Below, in pieces: positions 8,937 through 17,149 of a stretch of 64,000 nt of DNA. The stretch comes from Acidobacteriota bacterium (GTDB lineage Bacteria > Acidobacteriota > Polarisedimenticolia > J045). The stretch lies in the NCBI GenBank assembly GCA_030949985.1, contig JAUZRX010000028.1:62001-126000 (forward strand). Direction: 5' to 3'. A program made the position numbers and the translations under genes. Position 1 is the stretch's first letter; each line of letters begins with the position of its first letter. Under the pieces are notes generated by a model. It saw only the letters and a list, made by a program, of their open reading frames with translations, searched no databases and had not been told where the DNA came from.

Positions 8937-10007
8937 TCAGGGAACCAGCACCACTCGGCGGGTCAGCTCACCGGCGTGGGCTGCGCGAAAGACTTCGTTG
9001 ATCTCGTCGAGGCTGCGGCGTTCGACGAAGGGATCCAGCTGAATCTTCCCCTCGCCGACCCAGTCGAGAACCTCGGGGTAGAGTTCCGGATCGCAGCCCC
9101 AGTTGCCGAAAGCCGTGGCATCGAAGGCCATCAGGTTGCTCAGCCGCAGTTCGAGACGGGCCATGGTGAAACCCACGACGGCCAGGGTGGCACCGAAACC
9201 GAGCAGACTAAAGGCGGTCTCCTGGCCGGGACGGGTTCCCGAGGTCTCATAGATCTTCCACAGGTGACCCGGAGCGCCGAGTTTTTTCGCCTCCTCCCGC
9301 ACAGCCTTGCGGATTTCCTTGACCGACAGGCCGCTGACGTCGATCACGGCCGCCGCGCCCGACCGCCGGGCCGTCTCCAGCTTGGCGGCGTCCACGTCGA
9401 GGGCGATCACCGTCGCCCCCACCGCCGCGGCGATCTGCACGCCGTGGATGCCGATGCCGCCGGCGCCGATGAACACCGCCAGGTCACCCCGGGCCAACCC
9501 CGAGCGACGCACGGCCTGGAAGGGCGTGGTGACGGCGTCGGAAACCACGGCGAGCTGCCACAGCTCCGCTCGGGACAGCACCTTTTCACTCACGGGGCAG
9601 ACATAACGCGCAGGCACGGTGACGTGGGAGGCGTAGCCACCGTGGCGGTCGTTGCCCGGCATGATCTGCTTGCGGCAGATGCGGCGCTGGCCCGCCCGGC
9701 ACAGCTCGCATTCCCCACAGGAAAGCACCGCCGGGACCACCACCGGTGCGCCGGCGGGCAGACCCTCGACCCCCGGGCCGGCCGCGTCCACGGTGCCCGA
9801 GATCTCATGTCCCAGGGTCAGGGGCAGCTCGGCACGGGTCTGCACCCCGTGGTAGAGAAACGACAGGTCCGTGTGGCAGACACCGCAGCCGGCGACCTCC
9901 ACCACCACCTCTCCGGCGCCGGGCTCTTCCAGGGGCCGTTCCCGCTTCTCGAAAGGCTTTTCCTGGGCCATCATCATCCAGGCCTGCATCGTCTTCTTCC
10001 CGCTCAT
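8937..10007 (-). CDS. had: 6-hydroxycyclohex-1-ene-1-carbonyl-CoA dehydrogenase
   Basis: This 356-residue zinc-dependent medium-chain dehydrogenase oxidises 6-hydroxycyclohex-1-ene-1-carbonyl-CoA to the 6-oxo compound with NAD+, the second step after benzoyl-CoA reduction in the class I pathway. It has the catalytic zinc site (GCGVCHTDL at 40-48, GHE at 67-69), the four structural-zinc cysteines (97, 100, 103, 111) and a Rossmann motif GAGGIGIHG. Beyond generic alcohol dehydrogenase motifs it carries stretches I recognise from Thauera Had, such as LPLTLGHEISGTV, SDAVTTPFQA and NLMAFDATAFGNWGC. A GAGGAG Shine-Dalgarno precedes the ATG. It is the last gene of the long operon, 30 bases after the activase gene. 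The assignment is strong. Confidence 0.9.
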   Translation of the reverse strand: MSGKKTMQAWMMMAQEKPFEKRERPLEEPGAGEVVVEVAGCGVCHTDLSFLYHGVQTRAELPLTLGHEISGTVDAAGPGVEGLPAGAPVVVPAVLSCGECELCRAGQRRICRKQIMPGNDRHGGYASHVTVPARYVCPVSEKVLSRAELWQLAVVSDAVTTPFQAVRRSGLARGDLAVFIGAGGIGIHGVQIAAAVGATVIALDVDAAKLETARRSGAAAVIDVSGLSVKEIRKAVREEAKKLGAPGHLWKIYETSGTRPGQETAFSLLGFGATLAVVGFTMARLELRLSNLMAFDATAFGNWGCDPELYPEVLDWVGEGKIQLDPFVERRSLDEINEVFRAAHAGELTRRVVLVP

Positions 10008-10037
10008 CTCTTTTTCTCCTCGAGCAACCCCGGTCGG

Positions 10038-10817
10038 CTACCTGCCTTCCAGGGCCAGAAGCGCGGCGCCGAGAGCTCCCGTGAATATCGGTGCCGGCGA
10101 AACGTCCACCTTGGTTCCACACAGACCTTCAAGACCTTGGGCCACCCCCGGGAAGTACTCCGGCACCCCCCCCGTGAACACCACCGGCGATTCCAGGTCA
10201 CCGAGTTCGAAGATCCGCTCGGCGATCGAATGCATGCAGCCGAGAGCCACTTCTTCGCGGGTAAAACCGTCCCGCAGGCGCTCGAGCAACTCCGAACCGG
10301 AGAAGACGGAGCAGTAACTGCTGATCGGCGCGGGCTTGTCCGCCGACGCGGCCAGCTCTTGCATACGGGTGGGATGAATGTCCAGGTGTCGGGCGGCGAA
10401 AATCAGGAAGGTCCCGATACCCACCGCACACTTGCGCACGCTGCGGGCCCCCAGGCGTTTGCCTCGAGCACCGACGTGGATCGCACGGGGTTCGCGCCCA
10501 CCGAGATCGATCAGGGTCATCTCGTGACTCCTGTGCTCGAACGCCCCGCGGGCGTGACAGGCGGTCTCGGAAATCGTCGCGGTCGCGTCTCCCACGCAGC
10601 CCGCGCCGAAGCCCGTGGCGCAGGTGGCGTCCACGTCTTCCCGGGTCACCCCTGCGTCATCGAGCGCCGCACGCAGGGCCTCCTCGATGCAGGCCTCGAA
10701 GTAGCCCCGAGTCGGGACCACGGCCCGACCCCCGGGTTTCCCCGCGGCATCGACGATGACGACCTTCACGCATTCCGTGCCGACATCGATGCCGGCCGCG
10801 ATTTCGACGTTGCTCAA
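10038..10817 (-). CDS. bcrD: BcrD-type activase subunit (divergent)
   Basis: This 259-residue protein belongs to the BcrA/BcrD/HgdC activase family and probably pairs with the activase encoded at 1077. It keeps the N-terminal GIDVGTECVKVV phosphate loop and both cluster cysteines (VRKCAVGIGTF and SSYCSVFSG). The second phosphate motif reads DLGGREPRAIHV, whereas the canonical partner has DIGGQDNK, and the usual AAGTGAF after the cluster cysteine is AVGIGTF. The start overlaps the stop of the fusion gene (ATGA). The divergence fits the D-type role in the heterodimeric Bcr activase. Whether it still hydrolyses ATP cannot be judged from sequence. Confidence 0.75.
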   Translation of the reverse strand: MSNVEIAAGIDVGTECVKVVIVDAAGKPGGRAVVPTRGYFEACIEEALRAALDDAGVTREDVDATCATGFGAGCVGDATATISETACHARGAFEHRSHEMTLIDLGGREPRAIHVGARGKRLGARSVRKCAVGIGTFLIFAARHLDIHPTRMQELAASADKPAPISSYCSVFSGSELLERLRDGFTREEVALGCMHSIAERIFELGDLESPVVFTGGVPEYFPGVAQGLEGLCGTKVDVSPAPIFTGALGAALLALEGR

Positions 10818-13084
10818 CAGGCACCTCCCACTTCCTGCTGCGACTCGATGAAATCCCTGAGCTGACTGTTGAGGCGATCCATGGAGAACAGCCGCAGATC
10901 GTGACTGTCGGCCTCGAGAATCAACGAGGGCAGACCCGTCGTTCTCCGCATCTGGACCTCGAGCCCATGCCGCACGTTGCTGTGCTCGGGGCAGGTTCGA
11001 TCTTCGTGGTAGACCACCGCGTCGACGCCGTAGGCCTCGAACTCGGCCGCCAGATGCTCACTCTTGAAGGCGTCCGACCGATTGGGAAAGATGCTGGTGT
11101 AGGCCAGGGCCATGCTCTCGATGGGATTGTCCGGGTCGAGACCCGCCAGGTCGAAATTGCCGAAGAAACTGGATGCCACCACCGCGACCCGCGTCTCGAG
11201 GAAGAGTCGCGCCAGGGGCCGCAGAGCGCACCAGATGGGTGGACCTTCCCAGTAGAAGCGGAAGCGCTCGCCAGGCACGGCGGCCATCTTCTCCGCCACC
11301 CGCTGTTCGATCTCCGCCTTGAGGATCCGGTAGTACTCCACGGCCTCCGGCGTGCCCCGCATGAGGATCATCGGCCCCAGGTGAATCAGCAGGTCGAAGA
11401 CGGTCACAGGCGAGGGGACGGTGCGGGCCAGGCCGAGGATCTCGGCCCACAGAGCCGAGGCCTGGGCGGAGTACTGCACGATCTCCGCCAGCCGGTCGAT
11501 ATCGAGCTTCTCGCCGGATACTTCCTCGAGGCGCCCGGTCAAGCGCATCATCTGCTGACCGGCGGCGTCCACCTCGATCCGCCCCACTTCCCCCAAGGCG
11601 GCGGGTGGGTGCAAACCGAAGACGGGAACCTGGAAACGCGTGCCGTAATACTCGAACCAGCGAATCAGGCTGTGACCATTGTTGGTGCTGTAGACCACCA
11701 CGTCGGGATGGGGCGGCCCCGCGATACCGTGGGCCGAAACCAGCGGGCTGTGCCCGGCCAGCAGGGCGCCGATGTCGCAGGCCATCCCTGAATTGACGAA
11801 TTGCGAGAAACCTTCCGCCAGGGCCCGGGGGATGTAGCGCCCGGAAAGGCGGCTGGCGGCGATCAGCGCCGCGTGGTTTTCGGGAAAGTACGGGGTGAAA
11901 CCCAGGGCCCGAACGATTTCCACCGGCCCCATACCCGAGCAGCAGGCGATCTTGCGCGAAGGATCGTCTGCCGCCTCCTGGAGCTTGCGGAAGCTCTCCC
12001 GCACCATCTCCTTGAGCTTGGGCGCCGTCTCGAGGGGTACCCGACCCGAAGGCATGCCGCCGCCGATGGCCATCCCCGTAGGCAGCATCCGCGGCATCGG
12101 TTCAGCCTTCTGCCGTTTCTTGGTCTCCTCGAGAGTCCTGGTGATCTCCTGCCTCCGGAGGATCTTCTGGCGCTCTCGGGAATGAATGAAACGCACCAGG
12201 GCGCCGTTGTGTGGCGCCGGCAGGCCGAGCCGGCAGGCCTCCTCGTAGATCGCTCCGTTGATCGCATCGACCTCTGTCCGCGCTCCCCGGGCCAGGTCCT
12301 GCCACATGGACGGACGGTTCTTTCCAAGCGCTTTGAGCGAACCGATCACCGGCCGGAAGGGATCTTCCTCATCGACGATGGGAACTCCGTGGGCCCGCAT
12401 CACGGCGATGATCTCCATGCACAGGTCACGCATGAAGGCCATCAGGTCCTCGTCGGCCAGCATCTCGCGGCAGCTCAACCCCGTGACAGCGGAAACGGGA
12501 TTGACCACGGCGTTGTGCAACAGCTTCTGCCAGGTGACGTGATCGACGTTTTCGACCACATCCGTATCCAGCCCGGCGCGGCGGAAGACGGCGCCGATTT
12601 CCTCGATCTCCGGGGTGATGCGGCCATCGTAGGGAGCGATCTGAATCGGTTTGATCCCGGGGCGGTAGCGCAAACGGTTGGGGCCGGTGTGCTGCACACT
12701 GTGGTAGGTGATGCCGCAGAGAACTCGCTCGGGCCCGATGATCCGCGCCATGGTATCCGTGTTGCCGATGCCGTTCTGCAGAGAGAGCACGCGGGTCGTC
12801 GCTCCGATCACAGGCATCACGCCCCGAACGGCGGCCTCGGTCTGGTAACTCTTGACCGAGACGAAGACCAGGTCGACGGGTGCGAGCCCTTCCACGGTGG
12901 TCACGACATTCAGCTTCACGCAGCGCTCAGCTTCCCCTTCCCGCGAAATGAACAGTCCTGTCTCACCGAGCAGGCGGGCCCGGGCCGCGTTGATCTCTAC
13001 CATCACGGTGTCTTCGCCGGCCTCCGCAAGGCTCGCTCCCACGAGACCACCCAGGGCGCCGGCACCCACAACCAGAATACGCAT
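10814..13084 (-). CDS. Ketopantoate reductase-like domain fused to a BcrB-type benzoyl-CoA reductase subunit
   Basis: This single 756-residue frame joins two enzymes. Residues 1-305 are a complete PanE/ApbA-type reductase: nucleotide loop GAGALGG (7-13) and all three catalytic positions of the family, Asn104 (QNG), Lys187 (WQKLLHN) and Glu271 (TEVDAINGA). After a charged linker (about 306-345), residues 346-756 are a 2-hydroxyacyl-CoA dehydratase/BcrB domain with YFPENHA, PSPVTVFD, YYWEG-like FYWEGPPIW and DRTCPEHSN. Two cluster cysteines are kept (436 and 698), but the middle one is Gly470, where the paralogue at base 1 has Cys75. No stop or frame change separates the domains. The gene starts 9 bases after dch. 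I infer that the C-terminal half is the second ring-reducing subunit; the role of the reductase half is unknown. Confidence 0.85.
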   Translation of the reverse strand: MRILVVGAGALGGLVGASLAEAGEDTVMVEINAARARLLGETGLFISREGEAERCVKLNVVTTVEGLAPVDLVFVSVKSYQTEAAVRGVMPVIGATTRVLSLQNGIGNTDTMARIIGPERVLCGITYHSVQHTGPNRLRYRPGIKPIQIAPYDGRITPEIEEIGAVFRRAGLDTDVVENVDHVTWQKLLHNAVVNPVSAVTGLSCREMLADEDLMAFMRDLCMEIIAVMRAHGVPIVDEEDPFRPVIGSLKALGKNRPSMWQDLARGARTEVDAINGAIYEEACRLGLPAPHNGALVRFIHSRERQKILRRQEITRTLEETKKRQKAEPMPRMLPTGMAIGGGMPSGRVPLETAPKLKEMVRESFRKLQEAADDPSRKIACCSGMGPVEIVRALGFTPYFPENHAALIAASRLSGRYIPRALAEGFSQFVNSGMACDIGALLAGHSPLVSAHGIAGPPHPDVVVYSTNNGHSLIRWFEYYGTRFQVPVFGLHPPAALGEVGRIEVDAAGQQMMRLTGRLEEVSGEKLDIDRLAEIVQYSAQASALWAEILGLARTVPSPVTVFDLLIHLGPMILMRGTPEAVEYYRILKAEIEQRVAEKMAAVPGERFRFYWEGPPIWCALRPLARLFLETRVAVVASSFFGNFDLAGLDPDNPIESMALAYTSIFPNRSDAFKSEHLAAEFEAYGVDAVVYHEDRTCPEHSNVRHGLEVQMRRTTGLPSLILEADSHDLRLFSMDRLNSQLRDFIESQQEVGGAC

Positions 13085-13093
13085 GATGAACTC

Positions 13094-13864
13094 CTAGCGG
13101 TTCTTCCACCTGGGGCGGCGCTTTTCGAAGAACGAAGCGATACCTTCACGCACGTCTTCGGTGACCATCAATTCGTCGAGGAAAACCTGTTCGGCTTCCC
13201 TGCGTGCCGGCTCGAAAGGCACGGCGGCGAGCCGGCGAACGAGCCGCACGTTCATCCGGAGCACCAGCGGACTGGCGCAGCGAAAATCCTTGAGCTTGGA
13301 CTCCATCCCCGCTTCGAGATCATCGTCGGCGACGACTCCCGAGACCAGGCCCCAGCGTTCCATGTCGAGCGCGCTGTAGGCCCGGCCCGAGCAGGTGATC
13401 TCGATCGCCTTCTGCACACCGACCAGCTTGGGCAGCCAGGCCACGCCCACCGGGGCGAAAAATCCGAGGCGTATCTCCGGCTGCCCCAGGGTGGCCGACT
13501 TCGTGGCCACCAGGACGTCGGCCATCATCGCCAACTCGAAGCCCGCGCCCAGGGCCGCGCCGTGAACACCCATCACCACCGGCAGGTCCAGTGAACCGAA
13601 ACACTCGAACATGCGGCTGAAGGCGCCGATCATCTCCGGCGCCTGCTCGGGACGATGTTCGCCCACGTCGGCCCCGGCGCTGAAGGCCTTCCCCCGGGCA
13701 GAAAGGGCGACCGCCTTGAGAGAACGATCCGCACGCGCCTTCTCGAGACAGCCGGTGATCTCGTTCATCATCGCGGCCGTCAGGATGTTCAGCGGCGGCG
13801 CATCGAGCACCAGGTAGGCCACGTCATCCCGAACCGAATAATCCACCAGCGCCTTGTCGCTCAT
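13094..13864 (-). CDS. dch: Cyclohexa-1,5-diene-1-carbonyl-CoA hydratase
   Basis: This 256-residue crotonase-fold hydratase adds water to the cyclic dienoyl-CoA made by benzoyl-CoA reductase, giving 6-hydroxycyclohex-1-ene-1-carbonyl-CoA for Had. The oxyanion-hole segments are at AFSAGADVGEH and HGAALGAGFELAM. Features recalled from Thauera Dch rather than general enoyl-CoA hydratases include LDAPPLNIL near the N-terminus, TLGQPEIRLGFFAP, and the C-terminal FLDELMVTEDVREG followed by FFEKRRPRWKNR. The ATG overlaps the DUF35 stop (ATGA). The neighbourhood with had and bcr genes supports the assignment strongly. Confidence 0.88.
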   Translation of the reverse strand: MSDKALVDYSVRDDVAYLVLDAPPLNILTAAMMNEITGCLEKARADRSLKAVALSARGKAFSAGADVGEHRPEQAPEMIGAFSRMFECFGSLDLPVVMGVHGAALGAGFELAMMADVLVATKSATLGQPEIRLGFFAPVGVAWLPKLVGVQKAIEITCSGRAYSALDMERWGLVSGVVADDDLEAGMESKLKDFRCASPLVLRMNVRLVRRLAAVPFEPARREAEQVFLDELMVTEDVREGIASFFEKRRPRWKNR

Positions 13865-14328
13865 CGCTCCTCCCCTCGGGTCGCTGTCCCGCGCCCCGCG
13901 TCAGCACCTTCCGCCCGCTCCACGAAGAGCAGGATGCGGCGCTCGTCTCCTTCGCCTCGACTCCGAATTACGATGCGCACCCTCTCGCCCATGACCGGAG
14001 GACAGCGCGCGAAACACGGGCCGACCGGCGCGAGCAGCCTTCCACCACCGCTCATTTCCACCAGGGCCAGGGTGAACGGCCCCCCGTGCTCGAAACCCGC
14101 GGGAAGGGCGTGAATCGTCGTGTACGAAACCAGCCGTCCTACGGGATCGACCGCCTCGAGAGTAAACTCGCCGCCCAGGCAGGCGGGACAGTCGGCCCTC
14201 GGCGGCAGGGCCACCACGCCGCAACCGGCGCAACGCGAAGCGGTCAGCTCACCGGCCTCGAGGCGCTCGACGAAGGGGCCGACCCGTGTGTGCCGGGTAA
14301 AGCCAACCGTGCCGAAGCGCTCGAACAT
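13861..14328 (-). CDS. DUF35 zinc-ribbon/OB-fold partner of the thiolase
   Basis: This 155-residue protein has a rubredoxin-like zinc ribbon (CAGCG and CPACLG, residues about 33-52) followed by an OB fold. It is the small partner found beside SCP-x/thiolase-like enzymes, including BbsA of anaerobic toluene degradation. The ATG lies two bases after the thiolase stop, and the two probably form a complex in which this protein stabilises the active site. The larger open frame extending to 15090 is a shadow of the thiolase gene. The function is clear at family level, and the CoA-ester substrate follows that of the thiolase. Confidence 0.8.
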   Translation of the reverse strand: MFERFGTVGFTRHTRVGPFVERLEAGELTASRCAGCGVVALPPRADCPACLGGEFTLEAVDPVGRLVSYTTIHALPAGFEHGGPFTLALVEMSGGGRLLAPVGPCFARCPPVMGERVRIVIRSRGEGDERRILLFVERAEGADAGRGTATRGEER

Positions 14329-14330
14329 CT

Positions 14331-15488
14331 CTACTCCCCCCTGTACACGTTGACGAAACAGTACTGGCCGATACCGCCCACGTTGTGGGTCAGGCCCACC
14401 CGCGCGCCCTCCACCTGCCGCTCGCGGCATTGTCCGCGCAACTGGCGCACGATCTCGCAAGCCATGGAGACGCCGGTGGCGCCGATCGGATGCCCCTTGG
14501 CCTTGAGTCCCCCGTCGACGTTCACCGCCACCCCCCCGCCGCGGTAACTCCGACGCTCGGCGACGAAGCGCCCGCCCTGGCCCGGTTCGCAGAATCCCAG
14601 GTCTTCGTAGGCCAGAATCTCGGCAATGGTGAAGCAGTCGTGAACCTGGGCCACGTCGATGGCGTCGGGACCGACGCCCGCCATGGCGTAGGCCTGCCCG
14701 GCGGCCCGGCGTGCCGACGGCAGGGAGGTCAGCTCTTCGCGGCGCAACACCGACATGGGCGCGGTGGCCGCACCCACGCCGACGAGCCATACGGCCCGGC
14801 GCCCCAGGCGATGCGTGGCCGACTCGGTGGCCAGTAACACGCAAGCCGCACCGTCGGCATTCGCGCAACAGTCGAAGACCCGCAGCGGTTCGGCCACCGG
14901 GGGGGAGGCCAGCACCTTGGCCCGGTCGACCTCCTTGCGGAACATCGCCTTGGGATTCATCGCGCCGTAGTGGTGGTTCTTGATCGCCACGTCGGCGAGT
15001 TGCTCCCGCGTGGTACCGTAGAGCTGCATGTGCCGCTCGGCGAACAGGGCGTAGTAGCCGGGAAAGGTGCTGCCGAACACCGACTCCCACTGCACATCAC
15101 CGACCCGGCCCATCAGGGCCAGGATCTGCGCCGTTTCCAGTTCGGTCATTTTCTGGCAACCGATGACGGCGACGACGTCGTAGAGGCCGGCCCGCAGCGC
15201 CGTCCAGGCGCTGTGGATCGCCGCCGAGCCTGAAGCGCAGGCCGCCTCGGTCAACCAGGTCGGCCGAGGGTTCAGACCCAGGTACTCCTGTACGACGCCG
15301 GCCACCGATCGCTGCTGGTGGTACTCGGGGACGGCCGCGATCCAGCTCGCCTCCACCACGGAGGGTTCGATGGCGGCCTCAGCGACGGCCTCGCGCCATG
15401 CCTCGAAGGCCAGCTCCTGAACCGAGGCATCGTCTCGCACCCCGAAGCGGGTGTGACCGGTGCCGATGATGCCGACTCTCTCCATCAC
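14331..15488 (-). CDS. Thiolase (SCP-x/BbsB-like), candidate 3-oxopimelyl-CoA thiolase
   Basis: This 385-residue thiolase-fold protein has the nucleophile Cys84 in TEAACASGSAA, the histidine motif KAKGHPIGATG and a C-terminal HNVGGIGQY segment typical of the SCP-x-like branch. With the adjoining DUF35 protein it forms the two-subunit type of thiolase. In a benzoyl-CoA operon the most economical role is cleaving 3-oxopimelyl-CoA to glutaryl-CoA and acetyl-CoA after ring opening. BbsAB (benzoylsuccinyl-CoA thiolase) has the same architecture, but other bbs genes are absent here. The start is 11 bases after the SDR stop. Confidence 0.8.
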   Translation of the reverse strand: MMERVGIIGTGHTRFGVRDDASVQELAFEAWREAVAEAAIEPSVVEASWIAAVPEYHQQRSVAGVVQEYLGLNPRPTWLTEAACASGSAAIHSAWTALRAGLYDVVAVIGCQKMTELETAQILALMGRVGDVQWESVFGSTFPGYYALFAERHMQLYGTTREQLADVAIKNHHYGAMNPKAMFRKEVDRAKVLASPPVAEPLRVFDCCANADGAACVLLATESATHRLGRRAVWLVGVGAATAPMSVLRREELTSLPSARRAAGQAYAMAGVGPDAIDVAQVHDCFTIAEILAYEDLGFCEPGQGGRFVAERRSYRGGGVAVNVDGGLKAKGHPIGATGVSMACEIVRQLRGQCRERQVEGARVGLTHNVGGIGQYCFVNVYRGE

Positions 15489-15499
15489 GCCATCCCCGA

Positions 15500-16249
15500 T
15501 CAGAGGTACTGCCCACCGTCGACACGAATCACCTGGCCCGTCAGGTGTCGAGCACGCTCCGAGCAGAGAAAGGCGACGAGCTGGGCCACGTCTTCCGGAT
15601 CCGCCAACCGGCCCAGCAGGCTTTCCTCACGCGCCCGCCGCAGGATTTCCTCCGGCAGGTTCTTCGCCATCTCGGTCATCACCATGCCCGGCGCGACCAC
15701 GTTGACGTTGACGCCATGGCGCCCCAATTCGCGGGCCAGGGTCTTGCACAGGCCCACCAATCCCGCCTTCGACGCGGCGTAATTGGCCTGGCCGAACTTG
15801 CCTCGCAGGCCATTGATCGACGAGACGGCGACGATCTTTCCCGATTCCCGCCCGCGCAGGATCGGGGCGGCCGCCCGGGCAAAATTGAAAGCACCCTTGA
15901 GGTTGACCGCCAGCACCAGGTCCCAGTCTTCCTCGCTCATCTTCCAGCTCACCCTGTCGCGGGTGACACCGGCGTTGCAAACAAGGATGTCCAGCCGCCC
16001 CAGCCTTTCCACCGTGTCCTCCACGGCGCGGCGAGCGGCGTCGGCGTCGGCCACGTCGGCCTCGAGGGCGAGTGCGGTCGCACCGGCCTGGGCCAACCGC
16101 GCCGCCAGGGGACCCAGGTCCTTGTTTCCCGGCCTGTCCACCAGGGCCAGGCGCGCGCCCTCCCGGGCCAGCGCCTCCGCGATCGCCGCGCCGATACCCC
16201 GACCGGCGCCCGTGATCACCGCCACCTTCCCCTGGAGTTCGAGATCCAT
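15500..16249 (-). CDS. SDR-family 3-hydroxyacyl-CoA dehydrogenase (FabG-like)
   Basis: This 249-residue classical short-chain dehydrogenase/reductase has the nucleotide motif TGAGRGIG (14-21), NNAG-like CNAGV, the catalytic Ser in SSINGLRG, and YAASK with the Tyr-Lys pair. The C-terminal VDGGQYL is typical of the family. Position directly before the thiolase suggests it oxidises a 3-hydroxyacyl-CoA such as 3-hydroxypimelyl-CoA to the 3-oxo form. Sequence alone cannot exclude fatty-acid synthesis FabG, but the gene sits inside the aromatic operon between Mo-maturation genes and the thiolase. Confidence 0.8.
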   Translation of the reverse strand: MDLELQGKVAVITGAGRGIGAAIAEALAREGARLALVDRPGNKDLGPLAARLAQAGATALALEADVADADAARRAVEDTVERLGRLDILVCNAGVTRDRVSWKMSEEDWDLVLAVNLKGAFNFARAAAPILRGRESGKIVAVSSINGLRGKFGQANYAASKAGLVGLCKTLARELGRHGVNVNVVAPGMVMTEMAKNLPEEILRRAREESLLGRLADPEDVAQLVAFLCSERARHLTGQVIRVDGGQYL

Positions 16250-16273
16250 GGTGCCCGTTCCCTTCCCCGGCCC

Positions 16274-17149
16274 TCAGGCCGGTCCATCCACCGACCGCAT
16301 GCCGCGAACTTCCTTGCGGCCATGACGCACGGCCTGGAGTTCCGCGGCGATCGAAATGGCGATTTCACCCGGCGAACGCCCACCGAGATCCAGGCCGATC
16401 GGCGCGTGAACCCGCCCGAGCGATTTCCGCGAAGCCGGGTCCCCTCCCACCGCATCGAAAACCTGCCGCACCTTGGCCCGGCTGCCGATCATGCCCAGGT
16501 AACGCCAGGGGCGGTGCAGGCACGCGCGCAACACCGCCTCGTCCTGGCGATGGCCGTAGGTCACGATGACGGCGTAAGTCCGCAGGTCGAAGTCGAGGCC
16601 CGCGATGACCTCCTCGAAGGCTCCGGTGAGGGTTCGCACCCCCGGCGCTTCGGCTCCCGGGGGCGGGTAGCCGGGCCGATCGTCGACCAGGGTCACCAGA
16701 AAGCCGGCCGCCGCTGCCATGGGGGCCAGGGCCAGGCCGATATGGCCGGCACCAAAGATATACAAACGCGGCGGGGAGGGCGTGGGCTGCACGAAGAATT
16801 CACTCTTCCCCAGGCAGGCCTTCTCCAGGTTCTGCTCGGGTCCTCCGGAGAAATCGTAGCGCAGCCGCCGGGGCCGGCCGTCTTCGATCGCTTCCCGGGC
16901 GTGGGCCGCCAGCAACAGCTCGAGGCTACCCCCTCCCACCGTGCCCACGATGCCGCCATCCCCGCGCACGGTCATCGCGGCGCCCATGCCGCGCGGCGCT
17001 GATCCCTCCGCACCGATCACCGTGACCAGAGCGCCGGGCAAGCCCTCCCGCGCCAGGCGCAGGAATTCTTCGTAGGGTGCCAGGTCGAGGGACTCCCGCC
17101 GGTCGCCGGCGGCGACCAAGGGATCGCGGGAGGATCCGCGCTCAGCCAT
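16274..17149 (-). CDS. XdhC-family molybdenum cofactor maturation protein
   Basis: This 291-residue protein has an XdhC N-terminal domain (VTVIGAEGSAPRGMGA, then GTVGGGSLE) and a C-terminal Rossmann domain (LYIFGAGHIGLALAP, then YLGMIGSRAKV). XdhC proteins bind and help sulfurate the Mo cofactor before it is inserted into xanthine-dehydrogenase-family enzymes. It overlaps mocA by 8 bases and shares the operon with the Mo-dependent oxidoreductase at 18403-22130, which is its probable client. Confidence 0.9.
   Translation of the reverse strand: MAERGSSRDPLVAAGDRRESLDLAPYEEFLRLAREGLPGALVTVIGAEGSAPRGMGAAMTVRGDGGIVGTVGGGSLELLLAAHAREAIEDGRPRRLRYDFSGGPEQNLEKACLGKSEFFVQPTPSPPRLYIFGAGHIGLALAPMAAAAGFLVTLVDDRPGYPPPGAEAPGVRTLTGAFEEVIAGLDFDLRTYAVIVTYGHRQDEAVLRACLHRPWRYLGMIGSRAKVRQVFDAVGGDPASRKSLGRVHAPIGLDLGGRSPGEIAISIAAELQAVRHGRKEVRGMRSVDGPA

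Noticed and set aside
14329-15090. N-terminal extension of the DUF35 frame into the thiolase gene
   Set aside because: The upstream part is an Arg-rich shadow of the thiolase. The family domain starts at 14328, directly after the thiolase stop.
13861-16249. Toluene-type bbs operon
   Set aside because: Thiolase, DUF35 and SDR genes match bbsA, bbsB and bbsD in type, but CoA-transferase, benzylsuccinyl-CoA dehydrogenase and benzylsuccinate synthase genes are absent, while dch and had are present.
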